From the NCBI RefSeq assembly GCF_900302465.1, contig NZ_OMOR01000001.1:3008729-3072728 (forward strand): 64,000 nucleotides of DNA. Reading direction: 5' to 3'. The position numbers were made by a program, and so were the translations under genes. Below, piece after piece: positions 1 through 9,337 of the stretch (positions are counted from its first letter, which is position 1; the number at the start of each line of letters is the position of its first letter). The notes beneath the pieces are model-generated. The model was not told where the DNA came from. It worked only from the letters and a program-made list of their open reading frames with translations, and did not search any database. This stretch comes from Ascidiaceihabitans donghaensis (lineage in GTDB: Bacteria > Pseudomonadota > Alphaproteobacteria > Rhodobacterales > Rhodobacteraceae).

Positions 1-2068
1 GTGTTTCTTCAAGGATATGATCAATCAAAGGATGGACAGATTCGCGTTCCTTTAACCCGTTTTTCACCTCGCAATAGGTGGGAATATTTTCCATCGGACC
101 GGGACGATAAAGGGCCACCAAAGCCACAATATCTTCGATACATGTCGGCTTCATGCGTTTTAGCGCGTCCATCATGCCGCTGGATTCAACCTGAAACACA
201 GCGACAGTTTTCGCACTGGCATACAGTTTGTAAGATGCCTCGTCATCCAACGGAATCGCGGCAATATCGTCGATCAATCCCTCGGGCGGTTCATAAAGTT
301 CGGTCCCGTCTGCCGCGATATGCAAGTGCCTTCCGCCTGCACGGATCTGGTCCACGGCATTCTGAATGACGGTCAAGGTTTTGAGGCCCAAAAAGTCGAA
401 CTTGACCAGACCCGCCTGCTCAACCCATTTCATGTTGAACTGCGTGGCTGGCATGTCGGATCGTGGATCTTGGTACAGCGGAACAAGCGCGTCCAAAGGA
501 CGGTCCCCAATCACAACGCCCGCCGCGTGTGTCGATGCATTCCGCAACAAGCCTTCAACTTGTTGGCCGTACTCCAAAAGCCGCGCGACCACCTCCTCGT
601 TGCGGGCTTCCTCGCGCAGGCGCGGTTCATCCACCAGTGCTTTTTCGATCGAAACAGGCTTAACGCCTTCGACGGGAATTAACTTTGATAAACGATCAAC
701 CTGACCATAGGGCATTTGTAAAACGCGGCCAATATCGCGCACAGCGGCCTTCGACAGCAAAGCACCAAAAGTAATAATCTGGCCCACTTTATCGCGGCCA
801 TATTTCTCCTGAACGTAGCGAATGACTTCTTCGCGGCGGTCCATACAAAAATCGATGTCGAAATCCGGCATGGATACACGTTCAGGGTTCAAAAACCGTT
901 CAAAAAGAAGCTGATAGCGCAAAGGGTCAAGGTCCGTGATCAACAGCGCATAAGCCACCAAGGACCCCGCACCCGACCCACGGCCAGGACCGACCGGGAT
1001 GCCGTTGTCTTTGGCCCATTTGATAAAATCGGCAACAATCAGAAAGTAGCCGGGGAACCCCATGCCCTCGATAATCTTCAGTTCGAAATCAAGACGGGCC
1101 TCGTAATCGGCCACATCCACAGCATGAGGAATGACTGCCAGACGTTTACGAAGTCCCTCTTCGGACTGGCGGCGCAATTCAGACACCTCGTCGTCGGCAA
1201 ATTTTGGCAAAATCGGATCCCGACGATAGGCCTGAAACGCACAGCGTTTTGCGATCTCGACTGTGTTTTCCAACGCCTCCGGCAAGTCGGCAAACAAGGT
1301 CGCCATTTCGGACGGAGATTTGAAATAATGCTGTGCGGTAAGACGCCTGCGGCCATCTTGTTGATCAACATAAGCCCCCTCAGAGATGCAAATCAGCGCA
1401 TCATGTGCCTCATACATTTTGGCATCTGGAAAATAGACATCATTTGTCGCAACCAACGGCACATTCATCGCATAGGCCATTTCGACAAAACCACGTTCCG
1501 TCAAACGCTCTGCTTCAGGTTGGCCATCCCCGGGGTGGCGTTGCAGTTCAACATAAAGGCGGTCGCCGTAGATGCCATGCAAACGGTCCATCAACTCTTG
1601 CGCTGCGGGCAGTTGTCCACCCTGCAACAAATGCCCCACCGGTCCTTCCGGTCCGCCTGTCAAACAGATCAAACCAGCCCCATATTGCGCCAATTCATCC
1701 ACAGTCACTTGTGGAATTTGCTCCGAATTGCCGATGTACAGACACGAATTCAGCTTCATCAGATTTTCGTAGCCCGTCTCATTCTGGGCCAGCAACACAA
1801 CAGGCGCAGGGGCGCGGGGTTTTTCACCGGGGCGGGTGGCCAAATACGTCACATCGACCTGACAGCCGATGATGGGCTGCACCCCCTTGCTTGACATTGC
1901 AATGGAATATTCCAATGCGGCAAACATATTGTTGGTATCGGTCAGCGCCATGGCTGGCATTCCGTGTTTCGCACACAGATCAGGCAGCTTTTTCAGCCGC
2001 AATGCCCCTTCCAGCAAAGAGTATTCGGAATGGGTGCGAAGATGAATGAATCGGGGATCAGAAGTCAT
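1..2068 (-). CDS. dnaE: DNA polymerase III subunit alpha (partial, C-terminus outside window)
   Basis: Replicative polymerase catalytic subunit, read on the minus strand from ATG at 2068; 689 codons are visible and the rest lies left of the window. The N-terminus begins with the PHP-domain signature (RTHSEYSLLEGA), and the catalytic aspartates of the C-family polymerase appear in PDFDIDFCMDRR. The segment GPGRGSGAGSLVAYAL, typical of DnaE, precedes it. The gene is divergent from xdhA, with about 180 bp between them. This is the housekeeping dnaE1 type and not the DnaE2/ImuC form as far as the N-terminal half shows. Confidence is high; only the partial state limits the call. Confidence 0.96.
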   Translation of the reverse strand, partial: MTSDPRFIHLRTHSEYSLLEGALRLKKLPDLCAKHGMPAMALTDTNNMFAALEYSIAMSSKGVQPIIGCQVDVTYLATRPGEKPRAPAPVVLLAQNETGYENLMKLNSCLYIGNSEQIPQVTVDELAQYGAGLICLTGGPEGPVGHLLQGGQLPAAQELMDRLHGIYGDRLYVELQRHPGDGQPEAERLTERGFVEMAYAMNVPLVATNDVYFPDAKMYEAHDALICISEGAYVDQQDGRRRLTAQHYFKSPSEMATLFADLPEALENTVEIAKRCAFQAYRRDPILPKFADDEVSELRRQSEEGLRKRLAVIPHAVDVADYEARLDFELKIIEGMGFPGYFLIVADFIKWAKDNGIPVGPGRGSGAGSLVAYALLITDLDPLRYQLLFERFLNPERVSMPDFDIDFCMDRREEVIRYVQEKYGRDKVGQIITFGALLSKAAVRDIGRVLQMPYGQVDRLSKLIPVEGVKPVSIEKALVDEPRLREEARNEEVVARLLEYGQQVEGLLRNASTHAAGVVIGDRPLDALVPLYQDPRSDMPATQFNMKWVEQAGLVKFDFLGLKTLTVIQNAVDQIRAGGRHLHIAADGTELYEPPEGLIDDIAAIPLDDEASYKLYASAKTVAVFQVESSGMMDALKRMKPTCIEDIVALVALYRPGPMENIPTYCEVKNGLKERESVHPLIDHILEET

Positions 2069-2245
2069 GCCCAAACTGTAAATCAATCCACACAGCCCCG
2101 CCACATCATCTTGGACACTTCCACACAAAGACTTGCCAAAACGTTTGCTGCTTGCAAGACTGTCAGCAACACGCCCGTGCCGTCTACGCCACATCGACGC
2201 CGCATATAAATGGGTTTTTTGAGGTAGGGTGGCAGGTTATCTCAT

Positions 2246-3631
2246 ATGAATGTCTCTTTTCGGCTCAACGGAAAGACGGTGCACCTTGATGACGTCGGTG
2301 CCACAACGACGCTGTTGGATTGGTTACGCGAAGATCAACGACTGACAGGCACAAAAGAAGGGTGCAACGAAGGGGATTGCGGGGCCTGCACTGTCATGGT
2401 GACGGATGAAGGCGGCGCAAAGGCGCTAAACGCCTGCATCTTGTTCTTGCCCCAGCTCCACGGCAAAGCAGTACGTACAGTGGAAGGGATCGCCCACCCG
2501 GACGGCACACCGCACCCCGTACAGCAAGCGATGATCGATCATCACGGCAGTCAGTGCGGGTTCTGCACACCGGGATTTATCGCATCGATGGCAACGGCGC
2601 ACCTGAATGGTGACACGGATCATGACACCGCTTTGGCTGGAAACCTGTGCCGGTGCACAGGGTATGCGCCCATCATCAAGGCCGCGACTGCTGCACAATC
2701 CAGTGCAGTGCCCGCACACATGCACGACACCCCCCTTCCTTTCGCTGGAAATACTTCGGGGGGGCGCGGCAGCGCGGGGGCAGAGCCCCCGACCGAACTG
2801 GCCGAATTTGCACGCTGGTACGCACAAAACCCTGAAACTACGCTGATCGCGGGGGCCACGGACGTGGGGCTTTGGGTCACAAAACAAATGCGCGATCTGG
2901 GGCGTGTGGCCTTTCTAAACCGCGTGCCTGACCTCGCCGTTTGCAAAGAGACCGACACCGAATTTCATATCGGGGCCATGGCAACACTAAGCCAATTGGA
3001 CACGATTATTGCACATGACTTTCCAAGTTTCTCAAAGATGATCCAACGCTATGGCTCACGCCAAGTGCGTAATGCGGCAACCATCGGCGGCAACATCGCA
3101 AACGGCTCACCTATTGGGGACGGCCCGCCTGCATTGATCGCAATGGACGCCACATTGCATTTGCGGTGCGCAGACGAAACACGCAGCATACCGCTGGAAA
3201 ACTTCTTTCTGGACTATGGCAAACAAGATAGATTGGTCGGTGAATTTGTGACCGGCATTACAATTGCCAAACAACCCGACCGGTTGAAGTGCTACAAGCT
3301 GTCAAAACGGTTTGATCAAGACATATCCGCTGTATGTGGCTGTCTTTGGGTCGATGTTGCAGACGGCAAGGTGTCAAATGCGCGGCTGGCCTATGGCGGG
3401 ATGGCAGGTATTCCCAAACGCGCTACACAAGCGGAATCAGCACTTTGCGGCAAACCTTGGACGCTGGATACGGTGCACGCAGCAATGGCGGCGATGGAAC
3501 AAGATTTCTCTCCGCTGTCTGATGCACGGGCATCGGCGGGATACCGAATGCAAACTGCGCAAAATATGATCCTGAGATACTGGAACGAAACACAGGGTGT
3601 GCACTGCGCCTTGTCGGAGGTCCGCGCATGA
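2246..3631 (+). CDS. xdhA: Xanthine dehydrogenase small subunit (2Fe-2S and FAD domains)
   Basis: Small subunit of molybdenum xanthine dehydrogenase, which oxidises hypoxanthine and xanthine to urate; 461 residues. The plant-type 2Fe-2S cluster ligands are visible (C40, C45, C48, C64), followed by the second cluster (C104, C107, C135, C137 in QCGFC and CRC). The FAD-binding part contains RNAATIGGNIANGSPIGD near residue 280. First gene of a long operon: it overlaps xdhB by 4 bases (ATGA). Odd feature: the linker between the iron-sulfur and FAD domains (about residues 161-182) is encoded by a GC-rich repeat-like element (see repeat at 2733). Function is well supported by motifs. Confidence 0.95.
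   Translation: MNVSFRLNGKTVHLDDVGATTTLLDWLREDQRLTGTKEGCNEGDCGACTVMVTDEGGAKALNACILFLPQLHGKAVRTVEGIAHPDGTPHPVQQAMIDHHGSQCGFCTPGFIASMATAHLNGDTDHDTALAGNLCRCTGYAPIIKAATAAQSSAVPAHMHDTPLPFAGNTSGGRGSAGAEPPTELAEFARWYAQNPETTLIAGATDVGLWVTKQMRDLGRVAFLNRVPDLAVCKETDTEFHIGAMATLSQLDTIIAHDFPSFSKMIQRYGSRQVRNAATIGGNIANGSPIGDGPPALIAMDATLHLRCADETRSIPLENFFLDYGKQDRLVGEFVTGITIAKQPDRLKCYKLSKRFDQDISAVCGCLWVDVADGKVSNARLAYGGMAGIPKRATQAESALCGKPWTLDTVHAAMAAMEQDFSPLSDARASAGYRMQTAQNMILRYWNETQGVHCALSEVRA
2733..2792. repeat. Roseobacter-type short repeat inserted in frame inside xdhA
   Basis: The block carries TTCCTTTCGCTGGAAATA followed by a G-run and a GC-rich inverted-repeat tail (GGGGGCAGAGCCCCC). An 18-base match with two mismatches occurs on the opposite strand inside xdhB (4761-4796), and a weaker relative lies between the two transporter genes at 8203. 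In this gene the element stays in frame and encodes a Gly/Ser/Pro-rich linker. Confidence 0.6.
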
Positions 3632-5919
3632 GTGTTTCCAAACCCTTACCTCATGACGCCGCGGCCCTGCATGTGTCTGGGGCCGCGCGATATGTCGATG
3701 ATATTCCAACGCCTCGTGGGACACTTCACTTGGCTTTTGGGACAAGTCCTGTCGCCGCTGGCACATTAAATTCCATGGATCTGAGTGCTGTTCTCGAAAC
3801 ACCCGGTGTTATCGCTGTATTGACGGCGTCGGATTTGCAGCATGACGCGGATTGTTCGCCCTCCAATCATGATGAGCCGCTTTTGGCCACCGACACGGTC
3901 CACTACGTTGGGCAACCGCTGTTTTTGGTTGTGGCAACGTCCCATCATGTTGCGCGCAACGCCGTGCGCCGTGCGCAATTCGACATCACCGCACAGGACC
4001 CGATTTTAACAATCGAACAGGCCCTGGCAGCCAACAGCAGGTTTGAAGACGGCCCACGGGTCTACGGCCGCGGGGACGTGGCCGGGGCACTCAATAGCGC
4101 TTGCAAAACTGTGAAAGGTTCCATCAATCTAGGCGGGCAGGAACACTTCTATCTGGAAGGTCAGGCAGCCCTGGCCTTGCCCGGAGAAGACGGTGATCTG
4201 CTGATACACAGCTCGACCCAGCACCCAACAGAAATCCAGCACAAAGTCGCGCATGCCACAGGGCAGCCCATGCATTCTGTCCGGGTTGAAACCCGGCGTA
4301 TGGGCGGCGGGTTTGGCGGTAAGGAAAGCCAAGGCAATGCGTTGGCCATCGCCTGTGCCATTGCGGCACTGCACACCGGACACCCGTGCAAAATGCGCTA
4401 TGACCGCGACGATGATATGACCATCACCGGCAAACGTCATGATTTTCGCATAGATTACACCTGCGGCTTTGACGCCGACGGGACCATTCACGCCTTGGAT
4501 GTTGTCCATTACACGCGCTGTGGATGGGCGCAGGATTTGTCTTTGCCCGTGGCAGACCGCGCCATGCTGCACGCAGACAACGCCTATTTTCTTCCCAATG
4601 TGCGCATTGAAAGCCACCGTCTGAAAACCAACATGCAAAGCGCCACGGCGTTTCGCGGCTTTGGCGGCCCGCAGGGGATGTTGGGTATGGAACGCATTGT
4701 GGATCATGTGTCCCATAGTCTTGGCCTTGATCCGCTCATCGTGCGCCAAAAAAACTTTTATCCCTCCGGGGGGGATATTTCCGGCGAAAAGAAAACCACG
4801 CCATACGGCCAGCGTGTCGAGGATTGCATCGCGCGGGAATTGGTCAATGAATTAACCGCAAGCTGCGCATATCAAACCCGCCGCGCCGCCGTGACCGAAT
4901 GGAATGCAAAAAACGCCATCATCAAACGCGGGCTGGCCCTTACCCCCGTCAAATTTGGTATTTCATTCACATTGACCCATTTGAACCAAGCCGGTGCACT
5001 GGTGCATGTATATCAAGACGGGTCTGTTCATCTCAATCATGGCGGCACAGAAATGGGTCAGGGCCTGTTTCAAAAAGTTGCCCAAGTTGCGGCATCCCGC
5101 TTTGGCCTGCCCTTGGACGCCATAAAAATCACCGCCACTGACACTGCAAAGGTCCCCAATACCTCTGCCACCGCAGCCTCTTCTGGCAGTGACTTGAACG
5201 GAATGGCTGTCAAAATCGCCTGTGACACACTGTGCGCCCGCATCGCGCAGCATGTCTCGGACCTTCACGGCTGCGAAGCCTCTGCCGTGCGGTTTGAAAA
5301 CGGACACGTTTGTCTACCGCAACACAGCTACAGTTTCGCGCAGGCGGCACAATTGGCCTATCAGGCACGCATTAGCCTATCCGCGACCGGGTTTTACAAA
5401 ACCCCCGACATCCAGTGGGACCGCATCAAGGGCCAAGGCCGGCCATTTTTCTATTTTGCCTATGGCGCTGCTGTGACCGAGGTTGCAGTTGACACGTTGA
5501 CTGGCGAAAATCGGATTTTGCGGACAGATATTTTGCATGATGCCGGAGCATCATTGAACCCCGCCCTCGACATCGGGCAGATCGAAGGGGGCTATGTGCA
5601 AGGCGCAGGTTGGTTGACCACCGAAGAACTGGTTTGGGATGATGCGGGGCGTTTGCGCACCCATGCGCCATCCACCTATAAAATTCCTGCCTGTTCCGAT
5701 CGTCCCGGCATTTTCAATGTTGCGCTTTGGGACGGGGAAAACCCTGCCGACACAATCTACAAATCCAAAGCTGTGGGTGAACCCCCGTTCATGTTGGGCA
5801 TGTCGGCCTTCTTTGCCTTAAGCGACGCCGTGGCCGCTTGCGGGACACAGTATCCAGATTTGCAGGCCCCCGCCACTGCAGAACAGGTATTTTCCGCCAT
5901 CAAAAGAGCGCGGGGATGA
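3628..5919 (+). CDS. xdhB: Xanthine dehydrogenase large subunit (molybdopterin binding)
   Basis: Molybdenum-cofactor subunit that carries the hydroxylation site, 763 residues, the usual length for bacterial XdhB. It has the aldehyde oxidase/xanthine dehydrogenase a/b hammerhead start (HVSGAARYVDDIP), the Moco motifs GGGFGGKES and FRGFGGPQG, and a conserved C-terminal GEPPFMLGMS segment containing the catalytic-type glutamate. It starts inside the xdhA stop and overlaps xdhC by 4 bases (ATGA at 5916), so translation is probably coupled. Around residues 379-389 the sequence YPSGGDISGEKK is encoded by a second copy of the repeat seen in xdhA. Confidence 0.95.
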   Translation: MSVSKPLPHDAAALHVSGAARYVDDIPTPRGTLHLAFGTSPVAAGTLNSMDLSAVLETPGVIAVLTASDLQHDADCSPSNHDEPLLATDTVHYVGQPLFLVVATSHHVARNAVRRAQFDITAQDPILTIEQALAANSRFEDGPRVYGRGDVAGALNSACKTVKGSINLGGQEHFYLEGQAALALPGEDGDLLIHSSTQHPTEIQHKVAHATGQPMHSVRVETRRMGGGFGGKESQGNALAIACAIAALHTGHPCKMRYDRDDDMTITGKRHDFRIDYTCGFDADGTIHALDVVHYTRCGWAQDLSLPVADRAMLHADNAYFLPNVRIESHRLKTNMQSATAFRGFGGPQGMLGMERIVDHVSHSLGLDPLIVRQKNFYPSGGDISGEKKTTPYGQRVEDCIARELVNELTASCAYQTRRAAVTEWNAKNAIIKRGLALTPVKFGISFTLTHLNQAGALVHVYQDGSVHLNHGGTEMGQGLFQKVAQVAASRFGLPLDAIKITATDTAKVPNTSATAASSGSDLNGMAVKIACDTLCARIAQHVSDLHGCEASAVRFENGHVCLPQHSYSFAQAAQLAYQARISLSATGFYKTPDIQWDRIKGQGRPFFYFAYGAAVTEVAVDTLTGENRILRTDILHDAGASLNPALDIGQIEGGYVQGAGWLTTEELVWDDAGRLRTHAPSTYKIPACSDRPGIFNVALWDGENPADTIYKSKAVGEPPFMLGMSAFFALSDAVAACGTQYPDLQAPATAEQVFSAIKRARG
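4761..4796. repeat. Second copy of the short repeat, inside xdhB (opposite orientation)
   Basis: On the minus strand this reads TTCTTTTCGCCGGAAATA followed by a C-run and GGAGGG. It matches the xdhA element at 16 of 18 core bases. It is in frame and falls in a surface-loop-like stretch just before the conserved TPYGQ segment. Confidence 0.55.
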
Positions 5920-6683
5920 CGACAATTTATGTGAGAATAGAAGCCACCAAAGGCTCGGCGCCGCGCGATGCAGGCACGGTGATGGGCGTGACCGCAACAG
6001 ACACAGTCGGAACAATCGGCGGCGGCGCATTGGAATTTGCATCCATCGCTTCGGCCCGCCGGATGCTACACGACGGGTCCTTTGAAGCACGCGAAACCAT
6101 TCCCCTTGGTCCCCGCCTTGGGCAATGTTGCGGCGGCGCTGTCACATTGCACTACACCCGCACGCCAACGCCTATCGACGTGACGCAGGACACCCCGCCC
6201 CTTTGCGCGATGAGAACCACATTCAAGCCCCCATTGTGGGTTTGGGGCGCGGGTCATGTCGGGCGATCCGTGGTGCGCACCGCAGTAGCAACGCAAGCCT
6301 TTGATATCACTTGGGTAGATAAGGACATCGGGCGATTTCCGGCATCCGGTTTCAAGGCTGCACAACAGGTTCCGGCACACGATATGCCCCGTTTGGCAGC
6401 ACATGCACCACAAGATGCTATGCATTTGATTTTGACCTACTCCCATGACATCGATCTGGCGCTGTGCGCGGCTTTGTCGACACGCGGTTTTGCGTATTGC
6501 GGATTGATCGGGTCAAAGACCAAATGGGCCCGTTTTCGCAAAAAGTTACAGGCTGCAAATGTTGACCCAGACGGCATCACTTGCCCGATTGGTGACAAAA
6601 ACCTTGGCAAACATCCTGACCTGATTGCATATGGCACCGTCAAAGCCCTTTTGACCCAATTGCGCTTGGAGGCGACCGCATGA
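5916..6683 (+). CDS. xdhC: Xanthine dehydrogenase accessory protein XdhC
   Basis: Binds molybdenum cofactor and delivers it in sulfurated form to XdhB. The 255-residue protein shows the XdhC_CoxI N-terminal region (GSAPRDAGTVM, GTIGGGALEF, LGQCCGG) and the C-terminal Rossmann-like half (WGAGHVGRSVV). The start was set at ATG 5916 because it overlaps the xdhB stop as ATGA; a longer frame from 5838 would lie wholly in xdhB and shows no family similarity. The protein is a little shorter at its N-terminus than typical XdhC. It overlaps the next gene by 4 bases. Confidence 0.92.
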   Translation: MTTIYVRIEATKGSAPRDAGTVMGVTATDTVGTIGGGALEFASIASARRMLHDGSFEARETIPLGPRLGQCCGGAVTLHYTRTPTPIDVTQDTPPLCAMRTTFKPPLWVWGAGHVGRSVVRTAVATQAFDITWVDKDIGRFPASGFKAAQQVPAHDMPRLAAHAPQDAMHLILTYSHDIDLALCAALSTRGFAYCGLIGSKTKWARFRKKLQAANVDPDGITCPIGDKNLGKHPDLIAYGTVKALLTQLRLEATA

Positions 6684-8197
6684 CCGAGACTTTGCTGCGC
6701 TTGAACGGCCTGACCAAGGCCTACCCCGGCGTCGTTGCCAATTCGGACGTCGGTTTTGACATTGGACGTGGTGAAATCCACGCCCTTTTGGGTGAAAATG
6801 GAGCCGGGAAATCGACATTGGTCAAAATGATCTACGGTCTTGTGAAGCCGGATCACGGCATCATGCACCTGAATGGTGCCGTTTTCACGCCACCTGATCC
6901 CCGCACAGCCCGTATGGCCGGCGTAGGCATGGTGTTTCAGCATTTTTCACTGTTCGATGCGCTGACAGTTGCAGAAAACATTGCCCTTGGCATGGAAGAT
7001 GCGCCGGCGATGGGGCAATTGGCGGATCGCATCACCGAGGTATCACAGGCCTATGGGCTGCCCTTGTCACCGGACCGGGTGGTCGGCGATTTGTCTGCAG
7101 GCGAACAGCAGCGGGTCGAGATTATCCGCTGCCTTTTGCAAGAACCCAAACTCCTGATTATGGACGAGCCTACATCTGTTTTGACCCCACAAGAGGTGTC
7201 TATTCTGTTCGAGACGCTCAACACACTGCGTGCTGAGGGAACGTCCATATTGTATATTTCGCACAAGCTGGAAGAAATCAGAACGCTGTGTGACGCCGCC
7301 ACCATCTTGCGCTTGGGAAAAGTCGTCGGAAGTTGCGTGCCAGCCGAGACATCCGCGCGGGACATGGCTGAAATGATGGTCGGTGAAACGCTAAAGACGC
7401 CGCAAAGGGCATCAACGAAAGCCGGAGAGGCCGTTTTGCAGCTTTCGGGCCTGGATTTGCCCCCGGCCACTGCGTTCGGGATGCCATTGCGGGACATTTC
7501 CCTGACCCTTCATAAAGGCGAAATTCTTGGGATCGGCGGTGTGGCGGGCAACGGGCAGGATGAACTGCTGGGTGCATTGTCAGGTGAAACCCGCGCACCG
7601 GCAGGCATGATTGAATACAAAGGGCGCGACATCGCAGCACTTGGCCCCAATGCCCGGCGCAAAATTGGTTTGCTGGCGGCACCCGAAGAACGATTGGGCC
7701 ATGCCGCGGCCCCCGATATGTCACTAATTGAAAACGCGATGTTGACGGGTGCTACGCGTGAAAACCTTGACCGCAATGGTTTGTTGAATTGGTCCGCAGC
7801 CCGTGGGTTTGCCGAACGCATCATCGATGCCTTCGATGTGCGCACCCCCAGCTCAGGCAATGCGGCACGGTCTTTGTCGGGCGGGAATTTGCAAAAATTC
7901 GTCATCGGGCGCGAGGTCTTGCAGCGCCCTGATGTTTTGGTGGTGAACCAACCGACTTGGGGCGTGGACGCCTCTGCGGCCGCAGCAATTCGTCAGGCCC
8001 TGTTGGATTTGGCAGAAGGTGGTGCCGCAGTGATTGTCATTTCACAGGATTTAGACGAGCTGATGGAAATCTCGGACAGATTTGCTGCATTGAACGAAGG
8101 ACGCTTGAGCCAACCGCGCCCGGCTGCGGGGCTGACTGTGGACGAGATCGGTTTGATGATGGGTGGTGCCCATGGGATGGAGGTCGCGCATGTTTGA
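6680..8197 (+). CDS. ABC transporter ATP-binding protein, nucleoside/purine type (two NBDs)
   Basis: Fused double ATPase of 505 residues, as in RbsA-like and NupO/YufO-like importers. NBD1 has Walker A GENGAGKST near residue 38 and signature LSAGEQQRVEI with Walker B LLIMDEPTS. NBD2 has the usual degenerate Walker A (GVAGNGQDELL) and signature LSGGNLQK. Together with the two permeases and the BMP-family binding protein downstream it forms a complete importer. Its place inside the xdh operon, overlapping xdhC by 4 bases, makes purine nucleobases or nucleosides the likely cargo; this is inference from context. Confidence 0.92.
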   Translation: MTETLLRLNGLTKAYPGVVANSDVGFDIGRGEIHALLGENGAGKSTLVKMIYGLVKPDHGIMHLNGAVFTPPDPRTARMAGVGMVFQHFSLFDALTVAENIALGMEDAPAMGQLADRITEVSQAYGLPLSPDRVVGDLSAGEQQRVEIIRCLLQEPKLLIMDEPTSVLTPQEVSILFETLNTLRAEGTSILYISHKLEEIRTLCDAATILRLGKVVGSCVPAETSARDMAEMMVGETLKTPQRASTKAGEAVLQLSGLDLPPATAFGMPLRDISLTLHKGEILGIGGVAGNGQDELLGALSGETRAPAGMIEYKGRDIAALGPNARRKIGLLAAPEERLGHAAAPDMSLIENAMLTGATRENLDRNGLLNWSAARGFAERIIDAFDVRTPSSGNAARSLSGGNLQKFVIGREVLQRPDVLVVNQPTWGVDASAAAAIRQALLDLAEGGAAVIVISQDLDELMEISDRFAALNEGRLSQPRPAAGLTVDEIGLMMGGAHGMEVAHV

Positions 8198-8202
8198 GAA
8201 TG

Positions 8203-8245
8203 CGGGAGCCTCCGGCGGAGGTTTATTTGGCGAGATGAAGCAGGG
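8203..8245. repeat. Intergenic member of the short repeat family
   Basis: The 57-bp gap between the ATPase and the first permease contains GGGAGCCTCCGGCGGAGG followed by TTTATTTGGCGAGATGAAG. The minus-strand form, CTTCATCTCGCCAAATA, resembles the core found in xdhA and xdhB. Such GCCTCCGGCGG...GGCGAGATGAAG blocks are recalled as frequent in Roseobacter intergenic DNA. A hairpin from the GCCTCCGGCGGAGG part would form in the mRNA between the two genes. Confidence 0.55.
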
Positions 8246-8254
8246 GACTTGGCT

Positions 8255-9337
8255 ATGATCAGGCTTGAGAAACGCCCACAGCCCAGTCAGGGATTTGCGC
8301 TGGCGTCACCTTTGTTGGCGGTTTTGGCCACTGTGATTTTTGGTGGGGCTTTGTTTGCTGCGTTGGGCAAAGATCCGGTGCAGGCGATTTTGACCATTTT
8401 CTGGGAACCGCTGTTTGGCGAGTTTTCGTTCTTTTACCGCCCGCAATTGTTGATCAAAGGTGCGCCTTTGGTGTTGATTGCCATCGGGTTGGCCTTGGGT
8501 TTCAAGGCGGGCATCTGGAACATTGGCGCTGAAGGCCAATACATCATGGGTGCCTTGTTTGGTGCAGGTGTTGGATTGGCTTTTTATCCAATGGACAGTT
8601 TTATCGTCTTTCCCTTGATGGTCTTGGCTGGTGCATTTGGAGGCTGGGTTTGGGCGATGATCCCTGCCGTTTTGAAGGTGAAGTTTGGGACCAATGAAAT
8701 CCTGGTCAGCCTGATGCTGGTCTATGTGGCCGAACAGTTTTTGGCCTCTATGTCTTTGGGGTTATTGAAAAATCCAGAGGGGTTCGGGTTTCCGGGATCA
8801 CGCAATCTGCAACAGTATCCTAGCGCCCATAACGCCGAACTGTTTGTCAATTCCGGCATGCACTGGGGCGTTGTTGCGGCCTTTATTGCCGTGATCTTTG
8901 CCTATGTTCTACTTGCCCGCCACCGCTTGGGTTTCGCAATTCGCGTCACCGGAGAAGCCCCAAGGGCTGCCAAGTTTGGCGGTGTAAACCCGTCCCGTCT
9001 GATCCTGTTTTGCCTTGGCCTTTCCGGTGTTTTAGCCGGTTTAGCAGGCATGTTCGAAGTCGCGGGCCCTTCAGGTCAGGTCACGATCGACTTTAACGTG
9101 GGCTATGGTTTCACCGCCATCATCGTGGCCTTTCTGGGTCGCCTTCATCCCATTGGCATTCTTTTTGCGGGCGGGCTGATGGCGCTGACCTACATCGGCG
9201 GCGACATCGCACAAAGCCAGATGGGTTTGCCCGTCGCCGCCATTCAGGTGTTTCAGGGGATGCTTTTGTTCTTCCTGTTGGCCTTTGATTTGCTGACCAA
9301 TTACCGCCTTCGGGTGGGACAAGCGGAGGCCGCGTAA
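8255..9337 (+). CDS. ABC transporter permease, nucleoside/purine type (first)
   Basis: Membrane subunit of the BPD_transp_2 class (branched-chain amino acid/sugar/nucleoside permeases), 360 residues with about eight to ten hydrophobic segments. The motif GFKAGIWNIGAEGQYIMGA is diagnostic for YufP/NupP-like permeases. ATG at 8255 is preferred over the in-frame TTG at 8249 because AGGGG lies 8 bases upstream of it. The stop overlaps the start of the next permease (TAATG at 9337). Confidence 0.9.
   Translation: MIRLEKRPQPSQGFALASPLLAVLATVIFGGALFAALGKDPVQAILTIFWEPLFGEFSFFYRPQLLIKGAPLVLIAIGLALGFKAGIWNIGAEGQYIMGALFGAGVGLAFYPMDSFIVFPLMVLAGAFGGWVWAMIPAVLKVKFGTNEILVSLMLVYVAEQFLASMSLGLLKNPEGFGFPGSRNLQQYPSAHNAELFVNSGMHWGVVAAFIAVIFAYVLLARHRLGFAIRVTGEAPRAAKFGGVNPSRLILFCLGLSGVLAGLAGMFEVAGPSGQVTIDFNVGYGFTAIIVAFLGRLHPIGILFAGGLMALTYIGGDIAQSQMGLPVAAIQVFQGMLLFFLLAFDLLTNYRLRVGQAEAA

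Noticed and set aside
1124-1894. 256-residue plus-strand open frame
   Set aside because: Antisense to dnaE, which has unmistakable catalytic motifs.
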